Below are positions 34,301-47,594 of a stretch of DNA of 64,000 nt, in pieces. Origin of the DNA: Toxoplasma gondii ME49 (Eukaryota; Apicomplexa; Conoidasida; Eucoccidiorida; Sarcocystidae); NCBI RefSeq assembly GCF_000006565.2, contig NC_031479.1, positions 6,074,885 to 6,138,884 on the forward strand, read 5' to 3'. Under the pieces are notes generated by a model. That model searched no databases. It was not told the DNA's origin and saw nothing but the letters and a program-made list of their open reading frames with translations. Made by a program: the position numbers and the translations under genes. Each line of letters opens with the position of its first letter. Position 1 is the first letter of the stretch.

Positions 34301-37300
34301 TCCAGTGGGTTCTTCGGCCTTCCAAAAAAAACGACTTCCTTCTTGTCGAATGCCCACTCGCGCCCACCTCCTCAGCTCCTCCCACAACAGCCTCTTGTTT
34401 GTCACCTTTCTTTCCTTCTTCGTTTTCTTCTGCTCCTTCTCCCTTTGTTTCTTCTTCCCATTCTCCTTCCTCGTTTTCTCCTTCTTCGTTTTCTTTTTCT
34501 TCGCCATCTCCGTCTTCTCTCGACCCTGCTTCTGCGCGCTCCCCTTCTCGTGGTCGCCTCCCGCCTGCATCTTCTCCCTTTCTGTGTTCTCTCTCGCCTT
34601 CCTTCCCGGTGCCAGAGAGACCGGCGCTCGCGGCCTCCGCGCGAACGGCTGCGGCGGCAGGGAGGAGCCAGGCAGCCGCGTCACACCAGAAAAAGTTCTG
34701 CAGGGCGTGAGCCGCCGCGCCGGCCTCCATCTTCTTCAGAAGCTCCGTGACCTCCTTCGCCACTTGGAGGGAGCGGCTGCGCACAGAAGGCAGAACGAAG
34801 GCGGAGCTCTGTGGAGTGAGTCTGCGTTGTCAAAAATCGCGGAGCCTGCGTCCTCAGAAACGCGGCCGCTGTCTGAGCTCTCCTCCTCACTCGAAGGGCG
34901 TCGACACACAGCCGCGGTCAGGGACGACGCAGAGACCGCTTCCAGACCCCGAGGTGCCGACGAGGAGGTAGTTTATATAAACGTAGGAATCCCATTTTAT
35001 AATGTGTAACAGGGAGTCTAGCTTCAGTTGTTATCTGATTGGTACTGCATGCTACCTGCACAGCTGAGGTTTGAAAAACGCGTGAAGAGGCCCTCGAAGC
35101 GAAGAGTCACGAGGCGAGCAGCAGACATACGCGCCTCTCACGCGATGTAGCTCTCGTCTCTCTCTCACCTCCAGTAATAGCGTGCAACAAGTGGCGACAG
35201 TTCGTTTCTTCTGTATTCGTCTCCGCTGGCGCTCGCGCCTCCAGATAATCTGTCTATCTCGACTTCGCAGCGGCGCTTCAACACACTCTTCCTGGAGACT
35301 CCTTGTGGACAGGGGAACTCTTCCCCGTTGTTCTTCATGCTCGTCGGACTCGAAGATTCAAACTCTTTCTCCTCTCTCTCCTTCTCGCTGGTGTCTGTTG
35401 TCTCCTCTCTCTCGGCTCGAAGCGAAGGCGCAGGCGGCGGAAACTGCGAGGCGAACCGTTCGATGAATCTGCGAGAGATCGGAGACAAAGTCTCGTGGCA
35501 GCCACTGCACAAAAGATCTATCAGACGAGGCACCGCTGCAGGGGGAAGGCAGAACCCATCGAGGAAAAAGCTGCAGGGAGGGATAAAAGTATCTTCTTTT
35601 GGGGTGCTGGACTCGCAGAGACTCATCTGGCAGCAAGGTCTCTTCGCCGGCGCCTCGGAAGATCGTCAACTCACGCCACGGGCAAACCTCTCACACTGTG
35701 TTGTGTAGAAACGCATCTTTCAAAAGCGTCAGGAGGAGGATAAACGCCTGCCGTATGAAAAAACCAACACAGAGAGCCGCGCGCGTGAAGTCCAGGTGCA
35801 CAGAGAGTCAGACAAACAGAGTTCCACACACTCGTCTCAAGAAGAGCGAGACGCATCGACGGAGATCGAGACTGAGAGAAGCACAGACGCTCGGCTGTGG
35901 GGGCGAGGAGATGAGCGTCTTGTGTCGAGGAGCTTGTACAACGCAGACGCAGTGACGCGGCTTTGCCTCTCTAAGCGAGGCAGATCCACGTTGGTTTTCG
36001 TACCTGCCGGCATGCCACAGTTTATGGAGAAAACGACGAGAAGACGCCAGCGCGCCCTCATCGAAAGCGACGGAGGCGCCGGGAGACATGCCGCTCAAGA
36101 ATGTCCACCTGCAGACCGAGAGAAAAGAGAGAACCAGCACACCTGTGCATGCAAGCACAAGCCCTTTGTACATGCACCGTTTTGCAGCTTCAGCGCCCCC
36201 GCCTCTGCTCTTTCCAGAAGACACAGGAGAACCTAGCAGACGTGGAGGAACAAGAACCTCATGGGAGACTGACGTCCGAACCTTTCTCCTGTCTTATTAA
36301 GCAGTCCAACACTCTCTGCTTCTCGTGCTCGAGATTCCTCTGCTCCTTCACTCCGCGTTCCCCTCCTTTTTTCTCCGGTGACCTCTCTGCAGATCAACAG
36401 AGCGACCACAGGGGTCCCGTTGGCAAGCGGCGCGGCTGCCGGGGCCTCATGCAGATTCTCTTTTCTCCCTTTCCGGGATTCAGGTCTCACCGCAACGCGT
36501 CTGCGCCTGCTTCGTCTATAAGCCGATCTAGGTACCCGCGCTCGACGTTCCCCTTCGTTTTGCTCAACTTCTTGCCTTCTCTGTCCACCAGCAAGCCATG
36601 AAGCGTGACGCGAGAGAAAGGCGCCTGCTGCGTCAATGCGGCGCAAAGCACGAACTGGCGAACAACCCAGAAAAACAAAATGTCTTCTCCCGTGACAAGC
36701 TCCGTCTGCGGGAGACGCCAACAAGGAGAGATTCCAGAAGCGGAGAGAGAAGAAGAGGAAGGAGAGGAAGAAGAAGACGACGAAGAGGAAGAAGGAGAGG
36801 AAGAAGGAGAGGAAGAAGAGGAAGAAGAAGAGGCGGGAAGCGAAGTAGGGGACGAGGCCGGCGGCAGAAAACAGGGAGAGGATGAAGGCCCTGCGTCTGT
36901 GTGTGCGTTCTTTGCTTCTCTTCGAGGGTCTTCTTCAGCCACCTGGCTGCATGCGAGAGGCCAAAGAGCACTGGAGAACCAGGTGTCCAAGACGTCTCTG
37001 GATTTCGTGACTGTCAGCTGAAGCTCCGGCTCGGAGAGTCTCTCTGTCTCTCGGCGTACCTCGTTCTGCGAGTTGCCATCTCGAACGTTTCGTTCTTTCT
37101 CTGCTTCCGAGGTGCCTTGCATGCGCGCCCGTCGCAGAATCGCTGTCGCGCGTTCCTTCGGGCGGTCGAAACCGAAGTCTTGGAGACGCGAAGTGAGATT
37201 CGCCTCGACCGAGATCCACATTTCTTCTTCAGACGCTGCAACTTCATCCCATTCACAAGCATCCTCCTCGTCTCCCTTTTCTCCCTCTTTCTGTCGAGCT

Positions 37301-40300
37301 CGGCCCGAGAACCTCACGCGCCAGACAGGAAGCGGAACACCCCACGTGAGCTGTCTAGACAGACACCAAGGTCGCAGGCCACCGTCTCCTCTCGCCATCC
37401 GATTCCACTGTCGCTCGAAACGTCCAGGCAGAAGTTGAAGACCTGCCGAGTTCTCCCCTTCTCGTTCTTTTGCGACTCTCTCTTCTTCTTCGTTCGTCCG
37501 TCCTGTCGGGCGGTTGCCTCTTTCGCCTGGGAAGCATCGCGGCCAACAGGCTTTCTCCAGTGAAGCCTCTGAAGCGCGGAACTGGCTGCCCTTAAAGGCG
37601 TCTCCCGCGCCTCTGTCCGAACTTTCAGGGGAGTCGTTTTTCAAAGGAGAGTCGCAGGAGTCACGCGTCTCCTGTTCGAAAACCGGAGGAGGAATTCTCC
37701 CGGAAGCGAAGGTGCTGGGCCTCCTCTGGGACGGACTCGCCGCCTGGCCCCCGCGTATTGTTTCCGTCGTGGCAATCCCGGCCTCTCTGCTGTGCTCTCT
37801 GCCGGAGATACCTTGGAGACTGAAGGTCCTTTGCGGCTTCTTCGTCACCTTCTGGGCTTCTCGAGCCAGAGCCGGGAGGTCCAGAAGCCACTGGGAGGAA
37901 AGGCGCAGCTGCACCTCGGCGCCTGTTCGAGTCGAGATCCACCTTGGCCACTGGCCAGGCAAAGCGGCGGAGTTGCTCGCGGCCGCGCCCTCGTTTGCTC
38001 CTGTGTGCTCTTCCCAAACCCCGAGAGAACTCCCCTCCCGCGCAATCGCCTCCCACAACGACTTTCTCTCTTGAGCAAAAACTCCTGTAGGCTGTCGAGG
38101 CGCTGACGACGAGGCGCGTGCAGTCGAGAAGGCGGGGGACTCCGGGGCGGGGGCGCCTAGAGGATCCTCCGCGTCCTCTCCCGATACCCCCACTGGAGAC
38201 ACTTGCAATTGTGTCCCTTTTGGCCCGCGACTCAAGGGTAGAGAAGGCGTGCATGTCTCCGTTTCAGAAAAGACCGCCAACCCCACAAAATTCGTCTGCA
38301 GGGCCGCCTCTCTTTCGCTGTCTCGCGGCGTTCCTTTGCTGCCGGTCCCTGGTCCCTTCGCCGCTTGAAGCAGCTCGGCTCTCGCGGCTGCTCGCGGCTC
38401 TTGCTCCAGCGAGTCGAGAGCGCGAGCAGGGCCTTCTGAGGAGGAGAGACGGCATTCACTGTCGACTCGATTTCCAGGGCGATTCGGAGACACAGCTGAA
38501 GAGCGAGAAGAGGGAGAAGCGGCAGAAGGAGAAGAAGAATGGAGACCTCGAAGTTGGCGAAGCCGGGTTCCGGCTGCGCAGGCAAGAGGATGAAGATGCT
38601 CGCCGTCGTGGACGAGGAGCGGCACCGATCGCTTCACCCCTGGGAGTTCAACTTCCCAGGAAGAGAAACAAGCGAGTGGAAAGGTAGACGAATGGAACGA
38701 TGTGGCAGAAACCTGCGACGCACTCGATTTCTCACTTGGAGAGCAGATCCGACGAAACGTCTGGGGTTTGACGCAGATGGCGGCGATCTGCGTGAGCTGT
38801 CGCGGATCCTCGAGACAGATCGCGACGCGGATATCGCTTCTCGCCGTCTCCCCGTCTTGTTCTCTTCGTCCGTCCCCATCGACTTCGTTTCGTTCACCCT
38901 CCGTGTTCTCTGGAAGCGCTTCCTGCGCCTGTCCTTTCGAAGGCGCGAACTCCACCACCGTTTCCTGAGGGCTGGACGATGACCTGTTTTTCGACGAGAC
39001 TGGCAAAATCCGGCAGGAGAGAAAATAGAATCTTCTACCCTCCCCGTCGGGCGTCGCCTGGTCACCTGTCTCCTCCTGCGTCTCGCGCCCGGGAGTGTCA
39101 ACGAGGCGCGCCTCTCTCAGGCCTCCCGAGATGTCCCGGCAGCTGTCTGTAGCTCCCGGCGCGGCTTCCAAACTTCGCTCCTTCGCCTCCACCCCTCTGA
39201 CACCGTCTTCATTCAACACTGCATGCGGCGTTTGCTCGCGAGAAACGGTGCTGCCCCGCGCCTGCATGCCCTCTAGGACGTTCTTCTCTGCTTGGCGAAG
39301 GTCGTCCAGAGAAGGGAAGAAAACCTCGAAGTCGGCCAGCGCTGTCTGAGCGCCGCAGTCCCACAAAGTCAAGTAGGTCCCTTTTCGGATATACTTTTGT
39401 CGGAACAGTTGGACAAAGGCGCGAGTCACGAGGTCGCAGTAGGGCCCATCGAGTGTATATACTCTCCGTGACCAGTCGCACGAACACCCCAGCCTTCGCT
39501 GCTGGCGCTCAATCACGTATCGGCATATCGACACCCAGCGGCTGAGCAGGGCAGATTCGTGCTGTTTTCTCTCCCCGTCTGCCCGCCCAAGTTCGTCTTT
39601 GCTTTGTTTTCTTCGCTCGCGGATGCGGACCTCGTGACGCCGCAGGAGCCATGTCATGGCAAGCCCTGCGTGGTCCGTGCCGGGGATCCACTCGGTACGG
39701 CAAGCTGTCAAGAGACCGTTGCCTGTCCTGCATCTTCTGTTTTTGCCGCGTAGGTCTGCGTCGTTCTCGATTTGTTTCCCTCTCTCTCCATCGCAATCCT
39801 TGCTCCCGGGCCCAGCCGGTCGGAAAGGTTCGGCTTTCGTCTGTTCGAAACAAGTGCCGATTTGGGTCTTGTGGGGGGACGGAAACTTGCTTTCGTCTGT
39901 TTCCAGATTGCCGGCCTGCCTCTTTTCTGTCGCCTCTGTAACAGACCTCGCCTCTTGCTCTCTGCTGTCGCTATTTTCCCCCCGATCCTGAGCTTCTTCC
40001 GCTTCGCCTCCACAAGCGTTTGCTCTGTCGAGGATATCTCCAGCTCCTCTGGAACCGCCGGGGAGAAGCAGCATGCGCTTGTGCCTCACAAGAAGCTCCT
40101 GGAGGGCGAGGCTCGCCGCGTGACCGAGGTGCAGAGGACCTGTGAGGTTGGGAGGCGGCATGAGCAAGCGGAAGCGCGTAGGAGGTTCTCCATCTTCGTC
40201 GTTTCCTGATTGTTGTGATGTCCAGACTCCAGAGCAGCCACTTGGTTCGTCCGCCTCCCGTCTCGATGACACGCTCCATTCTTCCGCGCTCTGTCTCATC

Positions 40301-41775
40301 TGTTCGCGGCCTCTGCTCCTCTCTGCGTCCTTCAGGTCGCTGCCTGAAGGCAAAGGCCCACGCGGCGTTTCGGAGTCGACTGACGCGTTCCAGTTGCCGG
40401 GATGACGCCTGCGAAGCATCTCGCAGTCACAATGGTCTACCCGATTCGCGGTCGGCGGAAGCGTGCATCTCCCCGGGTCTTCGAGTTTGGCCGAAGTCCA
40501 GACGGAGGCATTTTCGCGACGCGCTGAAAGAGGCGCATTTGCTTTCTCGTCGCGACGGCCCGCCAAAAGTGGACGAGACGGAACGGTTCTGTCGGCCAGC
40601 ACAGAGGCGGCCGCCTTGTCGGCGTCGAAGACACCGAGCGTCGCTTCCCACCAGGTGTACAGACACCTCTCCCAGATGTGGTGCGGGAACGCACGCGGCA
40701 GTCCAGTGGCCGAACGTTCCTTCCACTTTTGTTGCTCCGGCCTGTCACGCGCGCATGGCGAGCTGGAACGCAGGAGCGTTGCAGGCCGACAGATTTCGCG
40801 GCGGACCCCATTCAGAGGATACTTTCCCCTCGCGATTCGTTTCTCTAAACAAGTCTGATAGGCGACCACGGGGATCCGAGAGGGAGGGAATGCACCGGCG
40901 GTGTCAGTGCTGGGAATGGTCCAGGAGGCAGTAGAACCAAGTGAAACCTGAGTCAATGAAGAGGCACGTTTGTCGCAGTTTTTACTTTGGACTGGAAGCA
41001 AAGATGAGTCACACGCTTTCCCTTCCTCTGTAACAATAGGCTGAACGCTGTTGACACGGACAGTGCGAGACGCCTGTGGTTGACGCTGATGGTGTCCTCT
41101 GGTTTTCGAGAAGACGGGAGCGGGCAGAAAAAGAAAGGACGAAGTCGGCAGTATCGAGTTGAAACAAAGGGAATAATCGAGGCCAGCCTCACCGCGAATT
41201 CGGGCGACCCAGCCATGGCAAATGTTCCCTCGGGTTCTGTTTCCGGGTGGCCTACACTTCGGACCCTGCGCCCGTGGTTGCTGCCAGTATCGGGAGACTT
41301 TTTGCCGTTCCTTGGAAGACTTCAGCGATTCACAAGACAAACCGTCCCTCTCCTGGGCAGATTTCTCGATGTTTTCTTCGCATAAAACGAAGGAACACAG
41401 AGAAGCAGACCCGGCGCAACCTTCCGCTAGGCGAGACACCCCCGATCCAGACTCCGCGTAGGCTCCAGACGGACTTGTCCATGTATGCCATTTGTGTCTT
41501 GCTGTATCGTAAGGATTCGTCTTGTTTGCCAACTTCCATCGGGGCTTTCTGCGGGTCTCTGACCGTGTTGACGCAAAACGAGCCCGAGAAAATGCAAAGT
41601 CACCAGCCCCATCGATCGCTGCGAGCGAGAGATAACCCCCCGGGGAAGCCTGACGACTCCAGCAGCTAGGCTTGCGCACACCTTCAGCCAGAAATGCGGA
41701 AGGAACAAAAAGGAAAAAATGGGCGGTGAGGAAGACGTAGAGGATACTCCAGGAAAAGCGACGGCACAGTGTCAT
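31366..41775 (-). CDS. Valyl-tRNA synthetase, giant form with hydrophobic leader
   Basis: ValRS charges tRNA-Val, a class I enzyme. Seven exons on the minus strand: 41775-36491, 36108-36004, 35570-35169, 34776-33977, 33605-32989, 32474-31933, 31456-31366; phases close exactly to 2,613 residues, about twice the family's usual length. The N-terminus (MTLCRRFSWSILYVFLTAHFFL) is a signal-peptide-like leader. HIGH motif HLGH is at 549-552 inside MPPPNLTGPLHLGHA; WIPGTDHAG follows. The KMSKS motif reads KLSKTKG from 1736. Between them are FWVVRQFVLCA, DVLDTWFSSALWPL and SRQLTWGVPLPVW, the editing/insertion domain being swollen by low-complexity inserts including poly-Ser. Exon 2 gives LSGMSPGASVAF and RRFLHKLWHAG. 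Exons 3-4 form the anticodon-binding domain (AHALQNFFW; LLHPFVPFITEALFQ) with an acidic insert. Exons 6-7 end in the ValRS coiled coil (QIEELEARL then FSVRAPREV...ARLER). The leader suggests plastid routing through the secretory path, which is inferred. Confidence 0.93.
36730..36845. repeat. Poly-Ser-coding GAA/GGA tract in ValRS
   Basis: A GAAGAGGAAGAAG-type purine tract on the plus strand encodes a Ser/Pro homopolymer-like stretch on the minus strand, about 20 residues before the conserved ELVTGEDILFFW segment of ValRS. Confidence 0.85.
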
Positions 41776-43613
41776 CGTGAACCTACCGCATCTTGTTATA
41801 TAACGTGGATCATGTGTGCGTAGTGGTTGTGTCTTAAAGCTAAGGTGGGGCTGACGCGGCGAGTTCCGCCCTCATGATTCACAGAAAACGGATAAATGTA
41901 AGAAGCTTGCGAGGTGCCAGAAAGAAAAGGCTCTGCCTCAACAAAGTGTTTAGTATCTCATACTGTTGAGATGCTGCAAACGTCACAGGTCCAGAGCGCC
42001 GCGTAAAGTTGTTGGAGAACTGGCGAGATGCGTCACCCCAAAAATGCCGCAAACAAACTTTAACCTCCCAATATACGTTCTTGTGAGAGTGGAACTGAAG
42101 AAATTCAAGCAAATATGAAGTTGATGAGAGAAAAGAACGAAGGGACCCTCCGTTCCGACAAGACGCGTTTCCGGGAGTGGACCAAGTGTGCGGAAGCACT
42201 TGCCGGAAACCTGCTGCTTTACGATGGCGTATGGAGACAAGCGACCACAAGATTCGCTGTTCTGATTTGAAGAATCGAATTCTGGTAAAGGGTAGGGAAC
42301 GAGGGAGTTAATGGAGTATCTCGCGCAACGAGGAAGAGGGGATAAAATCTTCAATATCGGCTTCTCGTGTCTTCCTCTGTGGAGCAGCGTGCGCCGCTGT
42401 GTTGCGCAGCCTGGAAACACTGAGACATTCAGCGGAAGTCAAATTCACGAGATAGCCGGAAGTCCGGTTTCATGCATTTTTTGAGAAAAATGCGGGCAAA
42501 ACGACTAATAAATCCGCGGCCGTAGACCTCAAACGAGAACCCGCAACTCCTGTAGCATCCTACCGTGTGTTTTGTAGGTCTATACGCCCCTCCGCCATTG
42601 GTCCAATGGCTCCAGACTTCTATTCGTAGAAGCAGAACGAGAAATTTTCCCATCACTTGTTTTCATCAACGTTCTTTAAGCAGCAGATTTGCGACAAGCG
42701 CCTCCGAGCACTTAGTCCAACCTCAGAGTTGCTTCAGGAGACGGAAAATTGCTATACCTGGTTGTCTCGGCTTCGGCTAACAGTTTCGCTACCGTTTGCT
42801 TGTCTGGGCCTACAATTTCACCTTCATAGCAAATGAAAATGTTTATAACACTCTGGAAACGAGCATGGTGTGTGCCTGCATGTCTAGCAATGCGGTCCGA
42901 GCTGTCCAATCGTTCGGGCTGGTCAAGAATACAGGTACCAGAAACGGGTGTCCCGTCTATAGTTCGAATTCCAAAATGTAGTGAGTGTGTTTCTCTACAG
43001 GATGCAAGATAGCTGTAAACTACACGAGAGCACTACAAATTCTTGTTCACCCCTTTCTTTGTTCCGCTGGAACAACGGCCTTCGGTCCTGCAGATGTTCG
43101 AACAAGGTTTCTTCAAAACGGTCTGCGTCATCGGTTTCACTTCGGTCAAGTGTGCGCGACCATCGCAAGCAATGTTTGGCTGAGACGCCTCGGTGTTGAT
43201 GCGAAAAAGGCCGCACGCAGCATCAACACAAACTCGAGAACATTCTGCGACAAGCCTGTTCTCGATTCATGCTTCATTTTGTTGCAGTTCTCCACCTCTC
43301 ATTCACGTGACTTCAACGGTTTCGTTGTCTTCTTGGTAATACGTATAAGGGTCAGAATCACTTTAGTTTTTAGTTTTAGCGAAAAAAAGCAGGCTACGAG
43401 AGCAGAGAAACGAGCCAGAGCTGGTAAAGCGTTTACGTCCGTCATGCGCAGTGACAGTGCCAGCACAAACTTTTGTGGATTTTTTGCCGTGGCTTCGTAT
43501 AACGCAGTTGACGTAAACGCAGGAAAACCACCTCTCAAGAAATATCTGTGCTTTCAGCGCCAAATCCCTAATCCATTCACGATCGAAAAACCTCCACCAT
43601 CTCAACTCCAGAG
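41776..43613. other. Upstream region of ValRS and downstream flank of the SWIM gene
   Basis: No coding region is supported. It is expected to hold the ValRS promoter/5' leader and the 3' UTR of the SWIM-domain gene. Base composition is more balanced than to the left, without GA/CT tracts. Confidence 0.55.
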
Positions 43614-45725
43614 CTAAACACTGTCACTCGGCTGTGGCTGCCTATGAAGACGTTGGAGTTGCACTGTCTCTGCACTTGCGTCAAGAAGGCGCTGAGAGAA
43701 TTCTTCTGGTTCCAAGACCACACGACGACCAACGCAGTCCATGGCCTCTGCCAACTGCACTGCAATTTCATGAACGCACTGCAACAAACCGCACCAGAGA
43801 ACAGAACAAGCGGTTCCAGCGCGCTGTCCGACACGTATACTATGCAGTCTGTCTGACTACAACGGCATAGTTCTTGCTACGACTACCGGTCGTTCTCCAC
43901 GTGACCACGTTATCACCAGAGTTTCCTTTGGCGAGCATTCATTAGGCGAGTTAGCGCCAGATGGCACGCGGTCACGGTCTGAGTCTGTTTGAACGTGTGG
44001 TTCTTCCTCCCTAGGATCAGGGCGTTCGATGGTCTGATTTCCTCTGAATAACCTCACTAAATATGTATTTAATCCGTGCGAGTTACGTGGGCGAACGACG
44101 CTGACTAGCTCGCTTCACTTGCAACAAAGTCGAAGACGAGAAGCATTTCAGGAATCAGATTCACGCCTTCAGGAAAGCGTGTGCCCGCGAACCCCCGATT
44201 CGCGAATCTTGGACAACCCTGAGAAACAATGAAGCTGTTCAGGCGCATCTGTCCCCGTTCATATGGTTGGTGTCGCGCCTGAGCAATTACTACGTGAAAT
44301 TGTCCGATTGTGTGTCCAAAGCGACTCACCGTCAAATCCGATTCTTGTGCCAAAACATTGCACTGGAAAGCCTTGCCTGAAACCAAAGACGCAACCGAGT
44401 CATTTCGCGCACGTCAGTGACGGCTCCAGTTATGAGGTACCGGCAACCATGTTCTTTTACGATTGTCGTACACCTGCTTAAGTCAACTAAAGGTGTTGGA
44501 TTTCAATATCCCACGGCATTAGAGTCGTTCCACATCGATTATGTTCTAGGCGTTTTTTAGGAGTTGTCTGCACAGGCCTCAGACCCAAAAAGCAACGCAT
44601 GCGTTTACTAGCATTGCGTTCTAGATTTTCCCCGCCCATCTCCTTTTGTCATCCACGAAAACGGCTCCACAGTTAATCCCCTTCTCTCATCGTAGGTGAC
44701 GTACATGAGCAATGCCGAGGCAGAACTAGGTAGCCGCGAGAGCGACACGCGCCGGCGTTGTCTCGGTTCCCAATTGCTGAGGATGGTTCGCTGTCACCTG
44801 TGAGAGTCCTTCCTCCTTTCGCGGCAAACACTGACAAATCTTCCTGACCAGGACGCACGACATGGAAAGCGGCCGTCGAATCCGAGCAGCAGTAAGCTGT
44901 CACTGCTCCTCTCTCCATGCAATCAACTGCTTCCTGAAGAAGCGCGGGTGGAAGGAGCGAATCGAGTAAGTGAAAGAAAACCCCAAGGTCGGCTCCTGCG
45001 ACTGTAGAAACGCATGCATTGACACAGACAGGAAAATACTGGAATTGCGGAAGCTCGCGGGGCACAGTGGCGGGACCAAACCACGGGGACGCGAGTGTCG
45101 ACAATCTCACAGATACACTATACGGCAATGTACCCTCCATTGAGTACTAGCTAAATAACTCTAAAACGTGAAGCCACTGAGCGCCTTATTGGAGGACTCG
45201 CTGGTCTTGGTGTATGTGTCTTTATGGGAGCGGGTGCAAGAGGTAAAAAATACGCCTTGTGCCCAAGGACCTCTGCCTTCATCTGCCTTGTCGGACTCCT
45301 CTTTGTAGTTGTCTCCCGAAGCGAAGATGCAAGAAGCCGTAATTTGCACAGGCTGCCTAAACCCATCGCCAAAAATCATAAGCGGATCAAAATCTCGCTC
45401 TGACAGTGTCGGTGAACTAAGACATTGAGAAAATCATCACACCAGACCCTGCTGCGCCTTAGTCTCACATGAACGCCATGTGCTCCTCGTTTTCTTGACG
45501 ATTAGCCTTATAGCGTACCCAAGACTCACCTTTTGCCTGCTTGATCGCTCGGAGGACTTCCACGAGTGTCAGGCCTGCTTCTCCTGTGCATTGTTCCAGT
45601 ACTGTCTCGGGGCCTGACCTACCTGAGTATCCTACTGGAGAGTCCGATACCACCCTCGCACTCTCTTCCCTTGTCTCGTTCATTCCAATTTCACAGTCCA
45701 AAGATTCCGAGCGAAACAAATACAT
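43614..45725 (-). CDS. ZSWIM7: SWIM zinc-finger protein, ZSWIM7/SWS1 (Shu2) type
   Basis: ZSWIM7/SWS1 is the SWIM-domain half of the Shu complex, which aids RAD51 filament assembly in homologous recombination. Four short exons on the minus strand: 45725-45530, 44995-44705, 44376-44330, 43778-43614. Phases 1, 1 and 0 close exactly, giving 232 residues. Exon 1 ends LTLVEVLRAIKQAKG and exon 2 opens ADLGVFFHLLDSLLPP, then ALLQEAVDCMERGAVTAY, aligning with the human region VEELL...ALDLVDRHSVTC. The SWIM motif is split over three exons: H-C161-S-C163 across the exon 2/3 junction, KAFQCNVLAQESDLT in exon 3, then C179-V-H181 opening exon 4 followed by EIAVQLAEAMD. That is C-x-C-x15-C-x-H, as the family requires. 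About 28 residues are inserted before the first Cys. An alternative Met lies at 45683. It lies alone between ValRS and NMD3. Confidence 0.84.
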
Positions 45726-47594
45726 TTGTGGAAACCTCGCCGCCGCCCATACGGCACCAGACGTTTACATCTCTGAACGCAAAACACACAGGAAACCGGG
45801 GGGCAACAATCATTTTGAGACGATCGCACCAGTGGATAACAGTGAAAGCCTATCTGAGGTTTCCATGGCGAAGCTTATGTTGCACATAACGGCAAATGTG
45901 AATGCATCGAAAGGGGGAAATATTTACATCTGTACATACAAACAGTGCTAAAGTTCAGTACAAGCGTATAGCCGTACGTATTCGCAGAACGAAAGCAAGT
46001 TCCTGTAGTCCTCGCCACTAGAGGATTGTCAGAAAGATGAGCGCTCCTGAGGGATATTGTCACAAGTGGGAAAAGCTATGTTGCATCCCCTTCACTTTGT
46101 GGCAAATGCTTGTAACCAGGCCTGTTGCCAGTCCCAGGTCTCACTGGCTGTACACTTCCGTGCGGGATTGACAGTAAACAATGAAAAAGTGGGCGAAGGA
46201 TGTCTCGCAACAGAAGTTGCAGACATAAAGAACTGAATGAAATTACAATATCGTTCTTGGTCAGTTCGTGAGGGATTCTGATTGATGGTGGGTAGCACCA
46301 TGCAAATACTCACAGGAATACCCTATACAAATCAGAACAAGGCACAAGATTTCAGTTCAGAGAGGCATACCAGCATCGTCAACATAGATACATTTTGACT
46401 ACTGGGTTAGAAACACACGGGCAGCGGGTGGCAAGGGCGCTGGTGCATCGTCCAGAAGGCAAAAAACAGCACTCACCACAGCGTCGTTGAACAGTGATGG
46501 CCTAACAGGACAGTCAACAGTACGTCATTGAGAGGAAGGCCTGAATGGCTGGCTGAAAGAGTATTTGGTTGTGGCTCGGGTCTTTCGAGCTTCCTCGCTC
46601 AATAGCCTGGTCAGAAGAGAAGGGATTCTCGTCAGTTCACATGTTCCCCGTTCAGCCACCGCGCTTGAGTTCACTAAATCGACGAGTGTGTCGCGAACTC
46701 CATGTCTGCCAAAACACTCTGGACGTGAATGCTATGGATTCGGTGAGGCAGATGATATGGACTTCCGTTCTAATCCGTCTTCGAGGGCCAGGACAGTCCA
46801 GTTTCCTGAAAACCTGAAAACGCGTGGTCTATTATCACCACACTCACAAGCCCTCCTTGGTAGAGCGAATAGCGAAAACAAGCAGTCGATTGAACACGTT
46901 TTCTGTTACTAACTAATGCACGAACCCGCTTGTGCAGCACATTCGTTTTGACGCATTGTGATGTCAGTGAGCATCTCGATATGAGAGAGGGTCACACGAA
47001 CGGGAAGTGCGATTCTCTGTGCTAGCTCTTGTCTGCCGTCTCCCGCCGTGCGTGCATGCGCTGCTGCGAAAAATCAATGCAGTTTCCAGCAGGAGAGAGT
47101 GTCGGCGCGTATCGCTTACCAAGCTTCGAGCACAAGCCTGCATACTTTGTGTTTCTTATCGCTTGTATTTCTCATTCTTGCCGGGACAAGCTTCTGTTTT
47201 CGTAGTTTTTACCCAGTCTTCGGGCCCTGCATGTCTTGCGGGCGACCGCGAGCGTGGGAAAACCAGCCCACGTCTCCAGCTGTGCGCCGCGGCCGCGAAG
47301 TAGTTGTATTTGACCGATTCCGTTGTTTTCCTCGGAGTTAAAACCACAAAGGAGGGGCTTTGAGAGTTCTTGAAAGTGTCGAGGCCGGAACGCGCCGAAG
47401 GTAGCAGCGAGATTTCCGGGTTTGCTGCCATTTCAGGCGTTGTGCTCTCTGGCGTGGGTTGAGTTTACCAGGCAGCCCCGACGTGATCTTGTGAGGGACG
47501 GTGTGCTTTTCGAGGCGGCTCAAGGCGTCTTCTGCGGGCGAAGCTGGATTTTTTCATCTTTCAGGAGCTTATATCGCCTGTTCTATCCGAAGCC
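45726..47594. other. Divergent intergenic region between the SWIM gene and NMD3
   Basis: The two flanking genes are transcribed away from each other, so promoters of both are expected here. The frame at 46565-46912 starts with TTG and has no domain; I do not call it. Nothing else is recognised. Confidence 0.55.

Noticed and set aside
46565..46912. 115-codon plus-strand frame upstream of NMD3
   Set aside because: It begins with TTG and shows no recognisable feature.
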